In this document: in pieces, positions 1 through 9,724 of the stretch
How positions within the stretch are numbered: position 1 is the first letter of the stretch
Layout of the letters: the number at the start of each line of letters is the position of its first letter
From: Hydrogenophaga palleronii NBRC 102513
GTDB taxonomy: Bacteria; Pseudomonadota; Gammaproteobacteria; Burkholderiales; Burkholderiaceae_C
Reading direction: 5' to 3'
NCBI RefSeq assembly: GCF_001571225.1
Contig: NZ_BCTJ01000001.1
Span: 310,001-374,000 of the forward strand
DNA: 64,000 nucleotides
The notes under the pieces: generated by a model
Told to the model about the DNA's origin: nothing
Databases searched by the model: none
Seen by the model: only the letters and a program-made list of their open reading frames with translations
Program-made: the position numbers and the translations under genes

Positions 1-2
1 CC

Positions 3-785
3 ATGACCGTCAAAGACAAAGTCTGCATCGTCACCGGCGCCGCCAGCGGCATCGGCAGTGAGATCGCCAACACCTATGCCCGCGAAGGCGCCCGCGTCGT
101 CATCGCCGACCTCAACCTCGACGCAGCGCGCGCCGCGGCAGAACAGATCCAGGCCAACGGCGGCCGGGCCATGGCGGTGGCCATGGACGTCACGAGCGAA
201 GAGCAGGTGAACGCGGCCGTGGCCGAGGTGGTCAAGGCCTGGGGCGGTGTGGACGTGCTGGTGAGCAACGCAGGCGTGCAGATCGTGCACCCGCTCGAAG
301 AATTTCCGTTTGCCGACTGGAAGAAGATGCTGGCCATCCACCTCGATGGCGCCTTCCTCACCACCCGGGCCTGCCTGCCGCACATGCAGAAGTCCGGCCG
401 CGGCGGCAGCATCATCTACATGGGTTCGGTGCACTCCAAGGAAGCCTCGGTGCTCAAGTCGGCCTACGTGACGGCCAAGCATGGGCTGATCGGCCTGTGC
501 AAGACCGTGGCCAAGGAAGGTGGCCCACACGGCATCCGCGCCAACGTGATCTGCCCCGGCTTCGTGCGCACCCCGCTGGTCGAGAAGCAGATTCCCGAAC
601 AGGCCAAAGCGCTGGGCATCAGCGAGGCCGAGGTGGTGAAGAACGTGATGCTGAAAGAAACCGTGGACGGTGAGTTCACGACCGTGCAGGACGTGGCGGC
701 GGTGGCCCTGCTGTTCGCGGGTTTCGACTCCAACGCCCTGACGGGCCAGTCGCTGGTGGTGAGCCACGGCTGGTTCATGCAGTGA
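3..785 (+). CDS. bdhA: 3-hydroxybutyrate dehydrogenase (SDR family)
   Basis: A 260-residue classical short-chain dehydrogenase that probably oxidises (R)-3-hydroxybutyrate to acetoacetate with NAD+ in the cytoplasm, the exit step of polyhydroxybutyrate breakdown. The dinucleotide motif TGAASGIG lies at residues 11-18. NAG is at about 89-91, the catalytic Ser in MGSVHS near 142, and the Tyr/Lys pair in SAYVTAKHG near 154-158. The [18 protein letters not shown] lid and the C-terminal GWFMQ are features I associate with BDH rather than generic SDRs. The start ATG lies 2 bases inside the window, so its promoter is not visible. The alternative is another SDR acting on a small hydroxyacid. Confidence 0.88.
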   Translation: MTVKDKVCIVTGAASGIGSEIANTYAREGARVVIADLNLDAARAAAEQIQANGGRAMAVAMDVTSEEQVNAAVAEVVKAWGGVDVLVSNAGVQIVHPLEEFPFADWKKMLAIHLDGAFLTTRACLPHMQKSGRGGSIIYMGSVHSKEASVLKSAYVTAKHGLIGLCKTVAKEGGPHGIRANVICPGFVRTPLVEKQIPEQAKALGISEAEVVKNVMLKETVDGEFTTVQDVAAVALLFAGFDSNALTGQSLVVSHGWFMQ

Positions 786-818
786 ACCAGGGCCCGGTGG
801 TTCAGGCCAGAGCGTTGC

Positions 819-1229
819 TCACCGGGGCCGTGCGCCGTAGGCGGTGACGACGAAGTCGTCGAGCTCGAAGCCCAGCTGGGAGGCCACCACCTTGAGGCGG
901 GCCTCGATCTCGGGGTCAAAGAACTCGTGCACGTCGCCGGTGCGGTTGCACACCAGGTGGCCGTGGTGGCGTTCGCCGTCGTTGAGTTCGTAAACCGCCT
1001 TGCTGTTGCCGAGCTGGCTCTTCTTGAGCAAACCGGTCTGTTCAAACTGGCCCAGCACGCGGTACACGGTGGCCAGGCCGAGGTCGGCCTGTTCGGCGTG
1101 CAGCAGGCGGTACACGTCTTCGGCCGCCAGGTGGCGTTGTTCACAACTGAGAAACAACCCCAGGATCTTCAGGCGCGGCAGCGTCGGTTTGAGGCCGCTG
1201 CGCTTGAGGCCAACGGATGCTTCTTGCAT
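819..1229 (-). CDS. Fur-family transcriptional regulator lacking the CxxC site
   Basis: A 136-residue Fur-superfamily protein with an N-terminal winged helix (about 8-85, ending in LATVYRVLGQFEQTGLL) and a C-terminal dimerisation/metal domain (HHGHLVC near 95). The start is set at the ATG preceded by GGGGAC; a longer reading frame upstream has no ribosome site. In typical Fur the HLVC motif continues as CxxCG. Here it reads CNRTGD, so the second cysteine is gone, and the usual C-terminal Cys pair is also missing. It lies downstream of hemP on the same strand, separated by a terminator-like hairpin. It may be the iron regulator of hemP, but the absent structural-zinc cysteines suggest a paralogue of the housekeeping Fur. 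Confidence 0.85.
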   Translation of the reverse strand: MQEASVGLKRSGLKPTLPRLKILGLFLSCEQRHLAAEDVYRLLHAEQADLGLATVYRVLGQFEQTGLLKKSQLGNSKAVYELNDGERHHGHLVCNRTGDVHEFFDPEIEARLKVVASQLGFELDDFVVTAYGARPR

Positions 1230-1311
1230 GGACGTCCCCGCAAAGAAAGGTTCAGGGCGGTGCGATGGCGTGGGGAAAAAAAGCATGGCTGGCCGGCGTA
1301 CCGATGGCTAG

Positions 1312-1346
1312 CAAAAACGACGCCTGAGAACCAAGCCTCAGGGTCG
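1312..1346 (-). terminator. Rho-independent terminator after hemP
   Basis: On the minus strand, CCTGAG and CTCAGG form a 6-bp stem with an 8-base loop, followed by CGTCGTTTTTG. It sits 15-50 bases past the hemP stop and before the fur-like gene. The stem is short, so termination may be partial. Confidence 0.5.
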
Positions 1347-1360
1347 CCCCACGAAAAAAA

Positions 1361-1594
1361 CTATTTGGTCAGGATCAGCTTGCCCAGCTTGGTGGCTTGC
1401 AGCTTGTACAAGGAGCCGTTGTGCGCAATCTGCACACACTTGCTGCCTCGCAACAGCGCCATGCTGTCGATGCTCAGGCGCGTTTCGGCACCGCTTGCGT
1501 CGGCCTGGTCGATCACCTCTTCGTGTGCCGTCGCAATCACGGCGGCACGGCGCGGCGCGCGCAACACGGGGCGGCTGATCGACAAAGTCTGCAT
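1361..1594 (-). CDS. hemP: HemP family hemin-uptake small protein
   Basis: A 77-residue small protein whose C-terminal 30 residues (LLRGSKCVQIAHNGSLYKLQ, then ATKLGKLILTK) match the HemP fold: an exposed hairpin ending in KLILTK. HemP proteins are iron-repressed and needed for haem uptake; in beta-proteobacteria they have been linked to activation of haem-receptor genes (family knowledge). The start is the ATG with an ideal AGGAGAG 7 bases upstream; a longer frame lacks a ribosome site. The N-terminal 45 residues are poorly conserved. A Fur-box-like sequence and a TATACT -10 hexamer lie about 100 bases upstream. No TonB receptor or haem transporter gene is adjacent, which is unusual for hemP. 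Confidence 0.88.
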   Translation of the reverse strand: MQTLSISRPVLRAPRRAAVIATAHEEVIDQADASGAETRLSIDSMALLRGSKCVQIAHNGSLYKLQATKLGKLILTK

Positions 1595-1689
1595 GGCTTC
1601 TCTCCTGGGCACGCAGCGTGGTGACGTGCGTCATGTGATCGACTCTTGCTGGGAACCACCCCGGTGAACCAGGGCAGCGGCATGGGTGC

Positions 1690-1722
1690 AGTATAGCTTA
1701 ATAATGAGATTGATTCGCATTT
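1690..1722 (-). promoter_or_regulatory. Fur-box-like operator and -10 element of hemP
   Basis: Read on the minus strand, GCGAATCAATCTCATTATT matches 12 of 19 positions of the Fur consensus GATAATGATAATCATTATC by my alignment. It is followed by TATACT (1690-1695), a good -10 hexamer. It lies about 100 bases upstream of the hemP start. A second, weaker match (GCAAATGAGAACGGTTTGC, 11 of 19) occurs about 90 bases farther upstream, near 1820-1838. Confidence 0.6.
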
Positions 1723-1942
1723 ATTTAAAAAGATGAGCGAGCTGAACCGCAGGAACGCCCATGGAAATCCATGGCTTTCTCTGGTCGGCCTCCATCTGAG
1801 CTGCAAACTTGAGTTGCAAACCGTTCTCATTTGCTGGGCGCGCGCGCCCTGCCCCGCGCCACAGCCCTGGCGCGGCAACGAATGCCTGTGCACTACACCC
1901 CTGCCCTGCCGGCGGCGTGGCCACCCGCCAGAGCGGGCCGCC

Positions 1943-2830
1943 TCAACGGCTGAACATGCGGATCACGCTGGAGAAGTCGAGCGCGCCGTTGCCGGCCAGG
2001 CTGTGGGCCGCGTACAGGCTGCGCGCCAGGCCACCGAGCGGTGTGGCCGCACGCACCGCGGCGGCGTTGTCCTGCGCCAGTCCGAGGTCTTTGAGCATGA
2101 GGTCGGTGCCGAAGCCGCCGGCATAGGCGCGGCTGGCGGGCGTGGCTTCCATCACGCCGGGCATGGGGTTGTACTTCTCCAGCGCCCAGTTGCCGCCGGA
2201 GCTGCGGCGCATGATCTCCGAGAGCACCTTGGCGTCGAGCCCGTTGGCCACGCCGAGCGCGAGTGCCTCGCTGGTGCCGATCATCAGGATGCCGAGCAGC
2301 ATGTTGTTGCAGATCTTCGCGGTCTGGCCGGCGCCGGCCTCACCGGCGTGAAAGATGTTCTGCCCCATGCGCTCCAGCAACGGGCGGGCGCGCTCCAGGT
2401 CCCAGGCCGTGCCGCCGACCATGAAGGTGAGCGTGCCCGCGATGGCGCCGCCCGTGCCACCCGAGACCGGCGCGTCCAGGCAGCCGATCTGCGCCTGCGC
2501 CGCGGCGGCCGCCAGCTTGCGCGAGGTGGCCGCGGCGATGGTGCTGCTGTCGATCACCAACGCACCCGGCGCGATCTGCGTCAACAGGCCTGGTGCGCCA
2601 TTGCCGAGGTACAGCGCTTCCACGTGCTGGCTCGCCGGCAGCATGCTGATGACCGTCTCCGCATCCCGCACCGCCTCGGCGGCCGAGGTGGCGATGGGCA
2701 AACCTTCGCTGGCCCAGTGGCGGCAGGCATCGGCAGAGAGATCAAAGGCGCTGAGCTCGTGGCCGGCCTTCAGCAGGTTGTGGGCCATCGGGCCGCCCAT
2801 GTTGCCCAGGCCGATGAATGCGATCTTCAT
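1943..2830 (-). CDS. mmsB: 3-hydroxyisobutyrate dehydrogenase
   Basis: A 295-residue beta-hydroxyacid dehydrogenase oxidising 3-hydroxyisobutyrate to methylmalonate semialdehyde with NAD+, a late step of valine catabolism. The Rossmann motif GLGNMGGPM is at residues 7-15, the substrate motif DAPVSGGTGGA near 120, and the catalytic lysine in GQTAKICNN near 170. Length is typical for the family. It is the last gene of the minus-strand valine array, 25 bases after the HIBYL-CoA hydrolase that makes its substrate. MmsA, which uses its product, is encoded upstream in the same array. About 350 bases between it and hemP contain only the hemP control region and a small CCATGG-AAAT-CCATGG palindrome (1759-1774). 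Confidence 0.93.
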   Translation of the reverse strand: MKIAFIGLGNMGGPMAHNLLKAGHELSAFDLSADACRHWASEGLPIATSAAEAVRDAETVISMLPASQHVEALYLGNGAPGLLTQIAPGALVIDSSTIAAATSRKLAAAAAQAQIGCLDAPVSGGTGGAIAGTLTFMVGGTAWDLERARPLLERMGQNIFHAGEAGAGQTAKICNNMLLGILMIGTSEALALGVANGLDAKVLSEIMRRSSGGNWALEKYNPMPGVMEATPASRAYAGGFGTDLMLKDLGLAQDNAAAVRAATPLGGLARSLYAAHSLAGNGALDFSSVIRMFSR

Positions 2831-2855
2831 TTGGGTGTCTCCTCTTTGTATGGAT

Positions 2856-3989
2856 TCAGGCCAGCGCGGCCAGCGGGTGGGTGGTGGCGAAACGCGGCTC
2901 GAACAGGCTGTGAATCAGTTCCGGCGACACCTGCTCCAGCGTGGCCGGGCTCCAGCGCGGCGTGCGGTCCTTGTCGATCAGCAGCGCCCGGATGCCTTCG
3001 GCGAAATCGCCATGCGCGCAGCAACCAAGCGAGGCGCGGTATTCGAGCCGGAACACTTCGGCCAGCGACAGGCGCGGCACCCGCTGCCAGAGTTCAAACG
3101 CCAAGGCGGCCGAGGTCGGCGAGCCCTTGCTGAAACCGGCCGCGGCAGACATCAACCAGGGCTCGTCGCTCTGCAGGCCACGCAGGCGTTGTGCGATGTC
3201 GTGCAGATCTTCACCCGCCATCAGGGTGTTGATGGTGTCGAAGTGCGTCCGCACGCGTGAGGCCGCAGCCTCGGGTTGCGCCAGCCCGGCCAGCAGGCGC
3301 GAGAGTTCGGCGCGGTTTTCGGCCGGCGCGTCGCTCCAGCGTGCCGCGCCGATGGCTTGCAGCACGCTCGCGCGGCTGTCGGCCGCGAGGTGAAAGTCCG
3401 CCAGGCCGCAGAACAGCGCATCGGCGGCGTTGAGCGGCGCACCGGTGAGTGCCAGGAACAGGCCCACGCGCCCGGGCATGCGGCGCAGGAACCAGCTGCC
3501 GCCCACATCCGGATACAGGCCGATGGCCACCTCGGGCATGGCCAGGCGGCTCTCGGGCGTGACGACGCGGTGCGAAGCACCCGCCAGCAAGCCCATGCCG
3601 CCACCCATCACGATGCCCTGGCCCCAGCACAGCACGGGTTTGGGGAAAGCATGAATCAGGTGGTCGAGTGCGTACTCCTGCGCAAAAAAACCGTGGGCAT
3701 AGGGGTTGGGCCCGGCGCCGCATTCGCGCATCGACTGGTAAAGCTCGCGCAGGTCACCGCCGGCGCAGAAAGCTTTTTCGCCAGTGGCCTGCAGCAGCAC
3801 GCCGGCGATGCCTGGGTCGTTCGCCCATTGCCGCAGCGCCGGCGTCAGCGCCTGCACCATGTTGAGCGACAAGGCGTTGAGCGAGGCCGGCGCGTTCAGC
3901 GTGGCCACACCCCAGCGGCGGCCGCAGGCGGCGGGTTGCTCTTCGAGCAGCACCACATCGGTGACGGTGTCGGTGAGGGTCTCGGTCAT
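2856..3989 (-). CDS. 3-hydroxyisobutyryl-CoA hydrolase (crotonase family)
   Basis: A 377-residue enoyl-CoA hydratase/isomerase-superfamily protein of the long HIBYL-CoA hydrolase type. It releases 3-hydroxyisobutyrate from its CoA ester in valine breakdown. The oxyanion-hole segments are AFCAGGDLREL (near 68) and MGGGMGLLAGASHRV (near 120), followed by YPDVGGSWFLRRMPG (near 155). The C-terminal extension of about 110 residues separates this subfamily from ordinary crotonases of about 260 residues. I start at the ATG with GGGAG 5 bases upstream. Another ATG 12 bases upstream (at 4001) overlaps the previous stop by one base and is also possible. It sits between the enoyl-CoA hydratase and mmsB, in pathway order. 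Confidence 0.9.
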   Translation of the reverse strand: MTETLTDTVTDVVLLEEQPAACGRRWGVATLNAPASLNALSLNMVQALTPALRQWANDPGIAGVLLQATGEKAFCAGGDLRELYQSMRECGAGPNPYAHGFFAQEYALDHLIHAFPKPVLCWGQGIVMGGGMGLLAGASHRVVTPESRLAMPEVAIGLYPDVGGSWFLRRMPGRVGLFLALTGAPLNAADALFCGLADFHLAADSRASVLQAIGAARWSDAPAENRAELSRLLAGLAQPEAAASRVRTHFDTINTLMAGEDLHDIAQRLRGLQSDEPWLMSAAAGFSKGSPTSAALAFELWQRVPRLSLAEVFRLEYRASLGCCAHGDFAEGIRALLIDKDRTPRWSPATLEQVSPELIHSLFEPRFATTHPLAALA

Positions 3990-4000
3990 CGTGGCTCCCA

Positions 4001-4789
4001 TCAGGCGTTGCGCCAGACCGGCGCCCGCTTGTTCAGGAAGGCGTTGACGCCTTCGCGCTGGTCCTCGGTGTCGAACAGGTCCACGAACGCCTCGCGCTCG
4101 GCCACCAGGTTGCCCATGGGCGGCTGCTGGCGCGCGCCATGGATGAGCCGCTTGCAGGCGGCCACGCTGGTCGGGCTTTGTTTGTCCACCCGCGCGGCCA
4201 GCGCGAGCGCCTGGGTCAGGCCCTGGCCACGGGGCACCACCTCTTCCACCAGGCCGATGCGCAGCGCGGTGGCCGCGTCCACACGTTCACCGCAGAGGAT
4301 CAGGCGTTTGGCCCAGGCTTCACCCACCAGCCAGGACAACCACTGCGTGCCGCCCGCGCAGGGCAGCAGGCCCACGCCGGCTTCGGGCAGGGCGAGCTGG
4401 GCGTGTTCTTCGGCAATGCGCAGGTCGCAGGCCAGCGCACATTCGAGCCCGCCACCCATCGCGTAGCCGTTGAGGGCGGCGATGCTCAGGCCACGAAAGT
4501 TCGCCAGTGCCTCGAAGGCCTCACCGAAACGGCGCGCCATGGCGCGGGCCACTGCGCGGTCGCCGTCGGCAAACAGCTTGAGGTCGGCACCGGCGCTGAA
4601 GAACTTCTCGCCGTCGCCGGTGATCACCAGGCTGTAGATGTCGCGGTCGGCGTCGAGGTCGTGCACCAGGGCGGTCAGCGCCGCCAGGCTGTCCAGCGTC
4701 CAGGTGTGCGCGGGTGGGTTGTGCAGGGTCACGAGTGCGGTGTGGCCGCGCTTGTGCAACCGCAGGCCGGGGTAGGCAGAGGATGTCAT
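4001..4789 (-). CDS. Enoyl-CoA hydratase (methacrylyl-CoA step)
   Basis: A 262-residue crotonase-family hydratase. From context it hydrates methacrylyl-CoA to 3-hydroxyisobutyryl-CoA. FSAGADLKLFADGD (near 64) and GYAMGGGLECALACDLRIA (near 107-125) form the oxyanion hole. The two catalytic glutamates are in GGGLE and in LPEAGVGLLP (near 138). The ATG overlaps the stop of the acyl-CoA dehydrogenase by 4 bases (ATGA), so the two are translationally coupled. A longer in-frame reading upstream is only the shadow of the dehydrogenase gene. Crotonase specificity cannot be read from sequence; the pathway assignment rests on the neighbours. Confidence 0.88.
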   Translation of the reverse strand: MTSSAYPGLRLHKRGHTALVTLHNPPAHTWTLDSLAALTALVHDLDADRDIYSLVITGDGEKFFSAGADLKLFADGDRAVARAMARRFGEAFEALANFRGLSIAALNGYAMGGGLECALACDLRIAEEHAQLALPEAGVGLLPCAGGTQWLSWLVGEAWAKRLILCGERVDAATALRIGLVEEVVPRGQGLTQALALAARVDKQSPTSVAACKRLIHGARQQPPMGNLVAEREAFVDLFDTEDQREGVNAFLNKRAPVWRNA

Positions 4790-5946
4790 CGGATGGTCTC
4801 GGTCGCCAGGTCTTGCAACATGCGGCGGGCGACGATCACGCGCATGATTTCGTTGGTGCCTTCCAGGATCTGGTGCACGCGCGCGTCGCGCAGCAACCGC
4901 TCCAGCGGGTATTCGCGGATGTAGCCGTAGCCACCATGGATCTGCAGCGCTTCGTTGCAGACCTGGAAGCCGGTGTCGGTGGCCAGGCGTTTGGCCATGG
5001 CGCAGTAGATGTGGGCATCGGGTTGCCCGGCGTCGAGCTTGCTGGCGGCCAGCCGCACCATCTGGCGCGCCGCCACCAGTTCGGTGGCCATGTCGGCCAG
5101 CTTGAACTGCAGCGCCTGGAACTCGCTGAGCTTGCGGCCGAACTGGGAGCGCTCGTGCATGTAGCGCGCCGCCGCGTTGAGCGCGCCCTGCGCCGCACCC
5201 ACCGAACAGCTGGCGATGTTGATGCGCCCGCCGTCGAGGCCACGCATCGCGATCTTGAAGCCGTCGCCCTCCTCGCCCAGCAGCTGGTGTGCCGGCACGC
5301 GCACGTCGTCGAAGTTCACGCTGCGCGTGGGCTGGCTGTGCCAACCCATCTTGTCTTCGTTGCGTCCGTAGCGGATGCCCGGGCTGTCCGCCGCCACCAG
5401 CAGGGCCGAGATGCCGCCCGTGCCCGGCCCACCGGTGCGCGCCATCACCACCAGCACGTCGCTGGCGCCGGCGCCGGAGATGAAGGCCTTGCTGCCCGAG
5501 AGCACGTATTCGTGGCCCTCCAGCCGCGCGGTCGTTCGCAGTGCGCCAGCGTCGGAGCCGGCACCGGGTTCGGTGAGGCAGTAGGAGGCCAGGCGTTCGC
5601 CGCTGGTGAGCAGCGGCCCCCAGTGCGCCGCAATCTCTTCGCGGGCATAGCGCGTGACCATGGCGGTGGCCATGTTGTGGATGGTCAGGTAGGCGGTGGT
5701 GGACGGACAGGCCGCCGCCAGTTCCTCGAACACCAGGGTGGCGTCCAGCCGCGTCAGGCCCAGGCCGCCATGCGCCTCGTCGGCGTACAGGCCACAGAAA
5801 CCCAGCGCACCGGCAGCGGCCAGGGTGTCGCGCGGGAAATGGCTTTCGGCGTCCCAGCGCGCCGCATGCGGCGCCAGCTCACCGGCCGCAAAATCGCGCG
5901 CGGTCTGCTGGAACGCCAACTGGTCTTCGGACAGTTCAAAGTTCAT
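4786..5946 (-). CDS. Isobutyryl-CoA-type acyl-CoA dehydrogenase
   Basis: A 386-residue FAD-dependent acyl-CoA dehydrogenase of standard length, probably converting isobutyryl-CoA to methacrylyl-CoA and passing electrons to ETF. The flavin/substrate motif YCLTEPGAGSDAG is near 130 and the nucleotide segment LQIHGGYGYIREYPLERL near 340. The catalytic base is the Glu of LEGTNEIMR near 366, the position used by short/branched-chain enzymes. Overlap with the hydratase gene and the presence of HIBYL-CoA hydrolase, mmsB and mmsA favour isobutyryl-CoA over isovaleryl- or butyryl-CoA. Upstream lies a 150-base gap carrying a dispersed repeat. Confidence 0.88.
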   Translation of the reverse strand: MNFELSEDQLAFQQTARDFAAGELAPHAARWDAESHFPRDTLAAAGALGFCGLYADEAHGGLGLTRLDATLVFEELAAACPSTTAYLTIHNMATAMVTRYAREEIAAHWGPLLTSGERLASYCLTEPGAGSDAGALRTTARLEGHEYVLSGSKAFISGAGASDVLVVMARTGGPGTGGISALLVAADSPGIRYGRNEDKMGWHSQPTRSVNFDDVRVPAHQLLGEEGDGFKIAMRGLDGGRINIASCSVGAAQGALNAAARYMHERSQFGRKLSEFQALQFKLADMATELVAARQMVRLAASKLDAGQPDAHIYCAMAKRLATDTGFQVCNEALQIHGGYGYIREYPLERLLRDARVHQILEGTNEIMRVIVARRMLQDLATETIR

Positions 5947-5984
5947 TCAGGGGCTCCATGGCGCCGGAGCGCGACCCGCAGCGC

Positions 5985-6095
5985 ATGAGAAAAACCAGGC
6001 CAGGGGCATCGAGGGACGGCTCCGCCGGCCCCAGATGCCGTCCCCCTCCCGCCGCAGGCGAGAGAGGGGGAAGCCGCAAAGCGGCGCAGGGGGTG
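5985..6095. repeat. GC-rich dispersed intergenic repeat
   Basis: The gap between mmsA and the acyl-CoA dehydrogenase holds nested inverted repeats: GCCGC-AAA-GCGGC (6073-6085) and a CCCCCTC/GAGAGGGGG stem around 6046-6070, next to GGGACGGCTC. I recognise this pattern as a common intergenic repeat of Comamonadaceae genomes (from memory). It could act as a terminator or mRNA-stabilising hairpin between mmsA and the downstream four genes. No coding sequence fits here. Confidence 0.55.
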
Positions 6096-6098
6096 CCT

Positions 6099-7604
<1,506 letters not shown>

Positions 7605-7650
7605 GGTTGTCTCCGGTGTTGTTGGAAGTGAATGCAGGGAAAAAATGGGG

Positions 7651-8511
7651 TCAGCTGTAGCGGCGCTCCAGCTCGTCAAGCAGTGGCTTGCCGACCAGGC
7701 GCTGGCGTTCGGCAAACGGCGCGACCAGGGCCGGGTCTTCCAGCAGGCGGCGGCTGTCGCGCAGCTCGGTGAGCGCTTTCTGCATGCCGGCCAGTGCGCC
7801 CTGCAGGGCCGCGTTGGCGTACAGCACCAGGCCGTAACCCAGGCCGGCGAGTTCTTCTGCGCCGACGATGGGCGTGCGCCCGCCGATCACCATGTTCATC
7901 AGCTGGGGGCGCTGCAGGCGCTGCGGCAGCGCGCGGATTTCTTCCGCCGTGGTGACGGCTTCGACGAACAGGATGTCGGCGCCGGCCTCGCTGAAGCGCT
8001 GCGCTCGCTCGATGGCGGCCTCGAAGCCCTGCGTGGCGCAGGCGTCGGTGCGCGCCATGATGAGCAGGTTCGGGTCCTGACGCGCATCCACCGCGGCCTT
8101 GATCTTGCTCACCGCTTCTTCGGTGGAAATCACGTCCTTGCCCGCGAAGTGGCCGCAGCGTTTGGGGGCGATCTGGTCCTCGAACTGGATGCAGTCGGCC
8201 CCGGCGCGCTCCAGCGTGCGCACGGTGTGGCGCACGTTGAGCGCGTTGCCGAAGCCGGTGTCGGCGTCCACGATCAGCGGCAGCTGCACCGCGTCGCGGA
8301 TGCGCGCCGTGTGATCGGCGATGTCGGCCAGGCCCATGAAGCCCTGGTCGGGCAGGCCGAAGTGCATGTTGGTGACACCGGCGCCGGTGATGTAGATCGC
8401 CTCGAAGCCGAGGTCTTCGATCACCTTGGCCGAGAGTGCGTTGAAGGCGCCGGGCACCAGCACGCCGCGGCGCGCTTCGGCCAGGGCCTTGAGTTGTTGT
8501 CGGGTGGACAT
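7651..8511 (-). CDS. PrpB-like lyase (isocitrate lyase/PEP mutase superfamily)
   Basis: A 286-residue TIM-barrel lyase in the prpB slot of the methylcitrate operon, where it would split 2-methylisocitrate into pyruvate and succinate. The metal motif DADTGFGNA is near 83 and the lyase loop [11 protein letters not shown] near 120 carries the Cys of isocitrate/methylisocitrate lyases. From memory its body differs from enterobacterial PrpB: it lacks the N-terminal INANHA segment and starts [16 protein letters not shown], which resembles dimethylmalate-lyase/oxaloacetate-decarboxylase-type relatives. Start chosen by GAGGAA upstream. It is the fourth cycle enzyme after prpC, acnD and prpF, with 16 bases to prpF. 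Other substrates remain possible. Confidence 0.75.
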   Translation of the reverse strand: MSTRQQLKALAEARRGVLVPGAFNALSAKVIEDLGFEAIYITGAGVTNMHFGLPDQGFMGLADIADHTARIRDAVQLPLIVDADTGFGNALNVRHTVRTLERAGADCIQFEDQIAPKRCGHFAGKDVISTEEAVSKIKAAVDARQDPNLLIMARTDACATQGFEAAIERAQRFSEAGADILFVEAVTTAEEIRALPQRLQRPQLMNMVIGGRTPIVGAEELAGLGYGLVLYANAALQGALAGMQKALTELRDSRRLLEDPALVAPFAERQRLVGKPLLDELERRYS

Positions 8512-8527
8512 GGGGGATTCCTCAGGT

Positions 8528-9724
8528 TCAGAAACTGTCGGCGGGCACACGCACCCAGCCTTCCATCAGCACACGCGCGCTGCGGCTCATCAAGGCCTTG
8601 GTGACAGTCCACTGACCGTTCACCTGGCGCGCCTCGGCGCCCACGCGCAGCGTGCCCGAGGGATGGCCGAAACGCACGCTGTGGCGCTCACCGCCACCGG
8701 CGGCCAGGTTGACCAGGGTGCCGGGAATGGCAGCGGCGGTGCCGATGGCCACGGCCGCCGTGCCCATCATGGCGTGGTGCAGCTGGCCCATGGAGAGCGC
8801 GCGCACCAGCAGATCGACGTCGGCGGCGGCCACCGCCTTGCCGCTCGACGCGGTGTAGCTCGCGGGCGGTGCCACGAAGGCGATCTTGGGTGTGTGCTGG
8901 CGCAGCGCGGCGTCTTCCAGCCGCTGGATCAGGCCCATGCGCAGCGCACCATGGGCACGCAGGGTTTCGAAGCGCGCCAGCGCCTGCGCATCGCCGTTGA
9001 TGGCGGCCTGCAGCTCGGTGCCGGCGTAGCCCAGCTCCGCGGCGTTGAGGAAGATGGTGGGAATGCCGGCGTTGATGAAGGTGGCCTGGAAGCTGCCGAT
9101 GCCGGGCACGGCCAGCGTGTCCACCAGGTTCCCGGTGGGGAACATGGCACCACCGCCCTCGCCTTCGCCCTCGTCCGCCGGGTCGATGAATTCGAGCTGC
9201 ACCTCGGCAGCCGGAAAGGTCACGCCGTCGAGTTCAAAGTCGCCGGTCTCCTGCACCGCACCCTGCGCCATCGGCACATGGGCAACGATGGTCTTGCCGA
9301 TGTTGGCCTGCCAGATGCGCACCGTGGCCACGCCATCGCGTGGCACGCGCTCGGCCCGCACCAGGCCGTTGGCAATGGCAAACGGCCCCACGGCGGCGGA
9401 CAGGTTGCCGCAGTTGCCGCTCCAGTCCACGAAGGCCTGGCCGATCGCCACCTGGCCGAACAGGTAGTCCACGTCGTGGTCCGCCCGGCTGCTGCGCGAG
9501 AGGATCACCGCCTTGCTGGTGCTGGAGGTGGCCGCGCCCATGCCGTCGATCTGTTTGCCGTAAGGGTCGGGGCTGCCGATCACGCGCTGCAGCAGCGCGT
9601 CGCGTGCGGGGCCGGGCACCTGTGCCGCCTCGGGCAGGTCTTGCAGGCGGAAGAACACGCCCTTGCTGGTGCCGCCACGCAGGTAGCTGGCGGCGATCTT
9701 GATCTGGGGAAGGTGTTGTGGCAT
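8528..9724 (-). CDS. prpF: 2-methylaconitate cis-trans isomerase
   Basis: A 398-residue PrpF-family protein with the diaminopimelate-epimerase-like double fold, which isomerises the 2-methylaconitate produced by AcnD. The N-terminal YLRGGTSKGVFF (13-24), GNCGNLSAAVGPFAI near 103 and PTGNLVDTL near 200 are family signatures. The ATG overlaps the acnD stop by one base (TGATG), showing coupling. A longer in-frame extension upstream is only the shadow of acnD. AcnD and PrpF occur together as the replacement for PrpD, exactly as here. Length is normal. Confidence 0.93.
   Translation of the reverse strand: MPQHLPQIKIAASYLRGGTSKGVFFRLQDLPEAAQVPGPARDALLQRVIGSPDPYGKQIDGMGAATSSTSKAVILSRSSRADHDVDYLFGQVAIGQAFVDWSGNCGNLSAAVGPFAIANGLVRAERVPRDGVATVRIWQANIGKTIVAHVPMAQGAVQETGDFELDGVTFPAAEVQLEFIDPADEGEGEGGGAMFPTGNLVDTLAVPGIGSFQATFINAGIPTIFLNAAELGYAGTELQAAINGDAQALARFETLRAHGALRMGLIQRLEDAALRQHTPKIAFVAPPASYTASSGKAVAAADVDLLVRALSMGQLHHAMMGTAAVAIGTAAAIPGTLVNLAAGGGERHSVRFGHPSGTLRVGAEARQVNGQWTVTKALMSRSARVLMEGWVRVPADSF

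Noticed and set aside
5985-6095. Candidate structured RNA or riboswitch between mmsA and the acyl-CoA dehydrogenase
   Set aside because: The inverted repeats match a common dispersed repeat pattern rather than a known riboswitch; no ligand-core elements seen.
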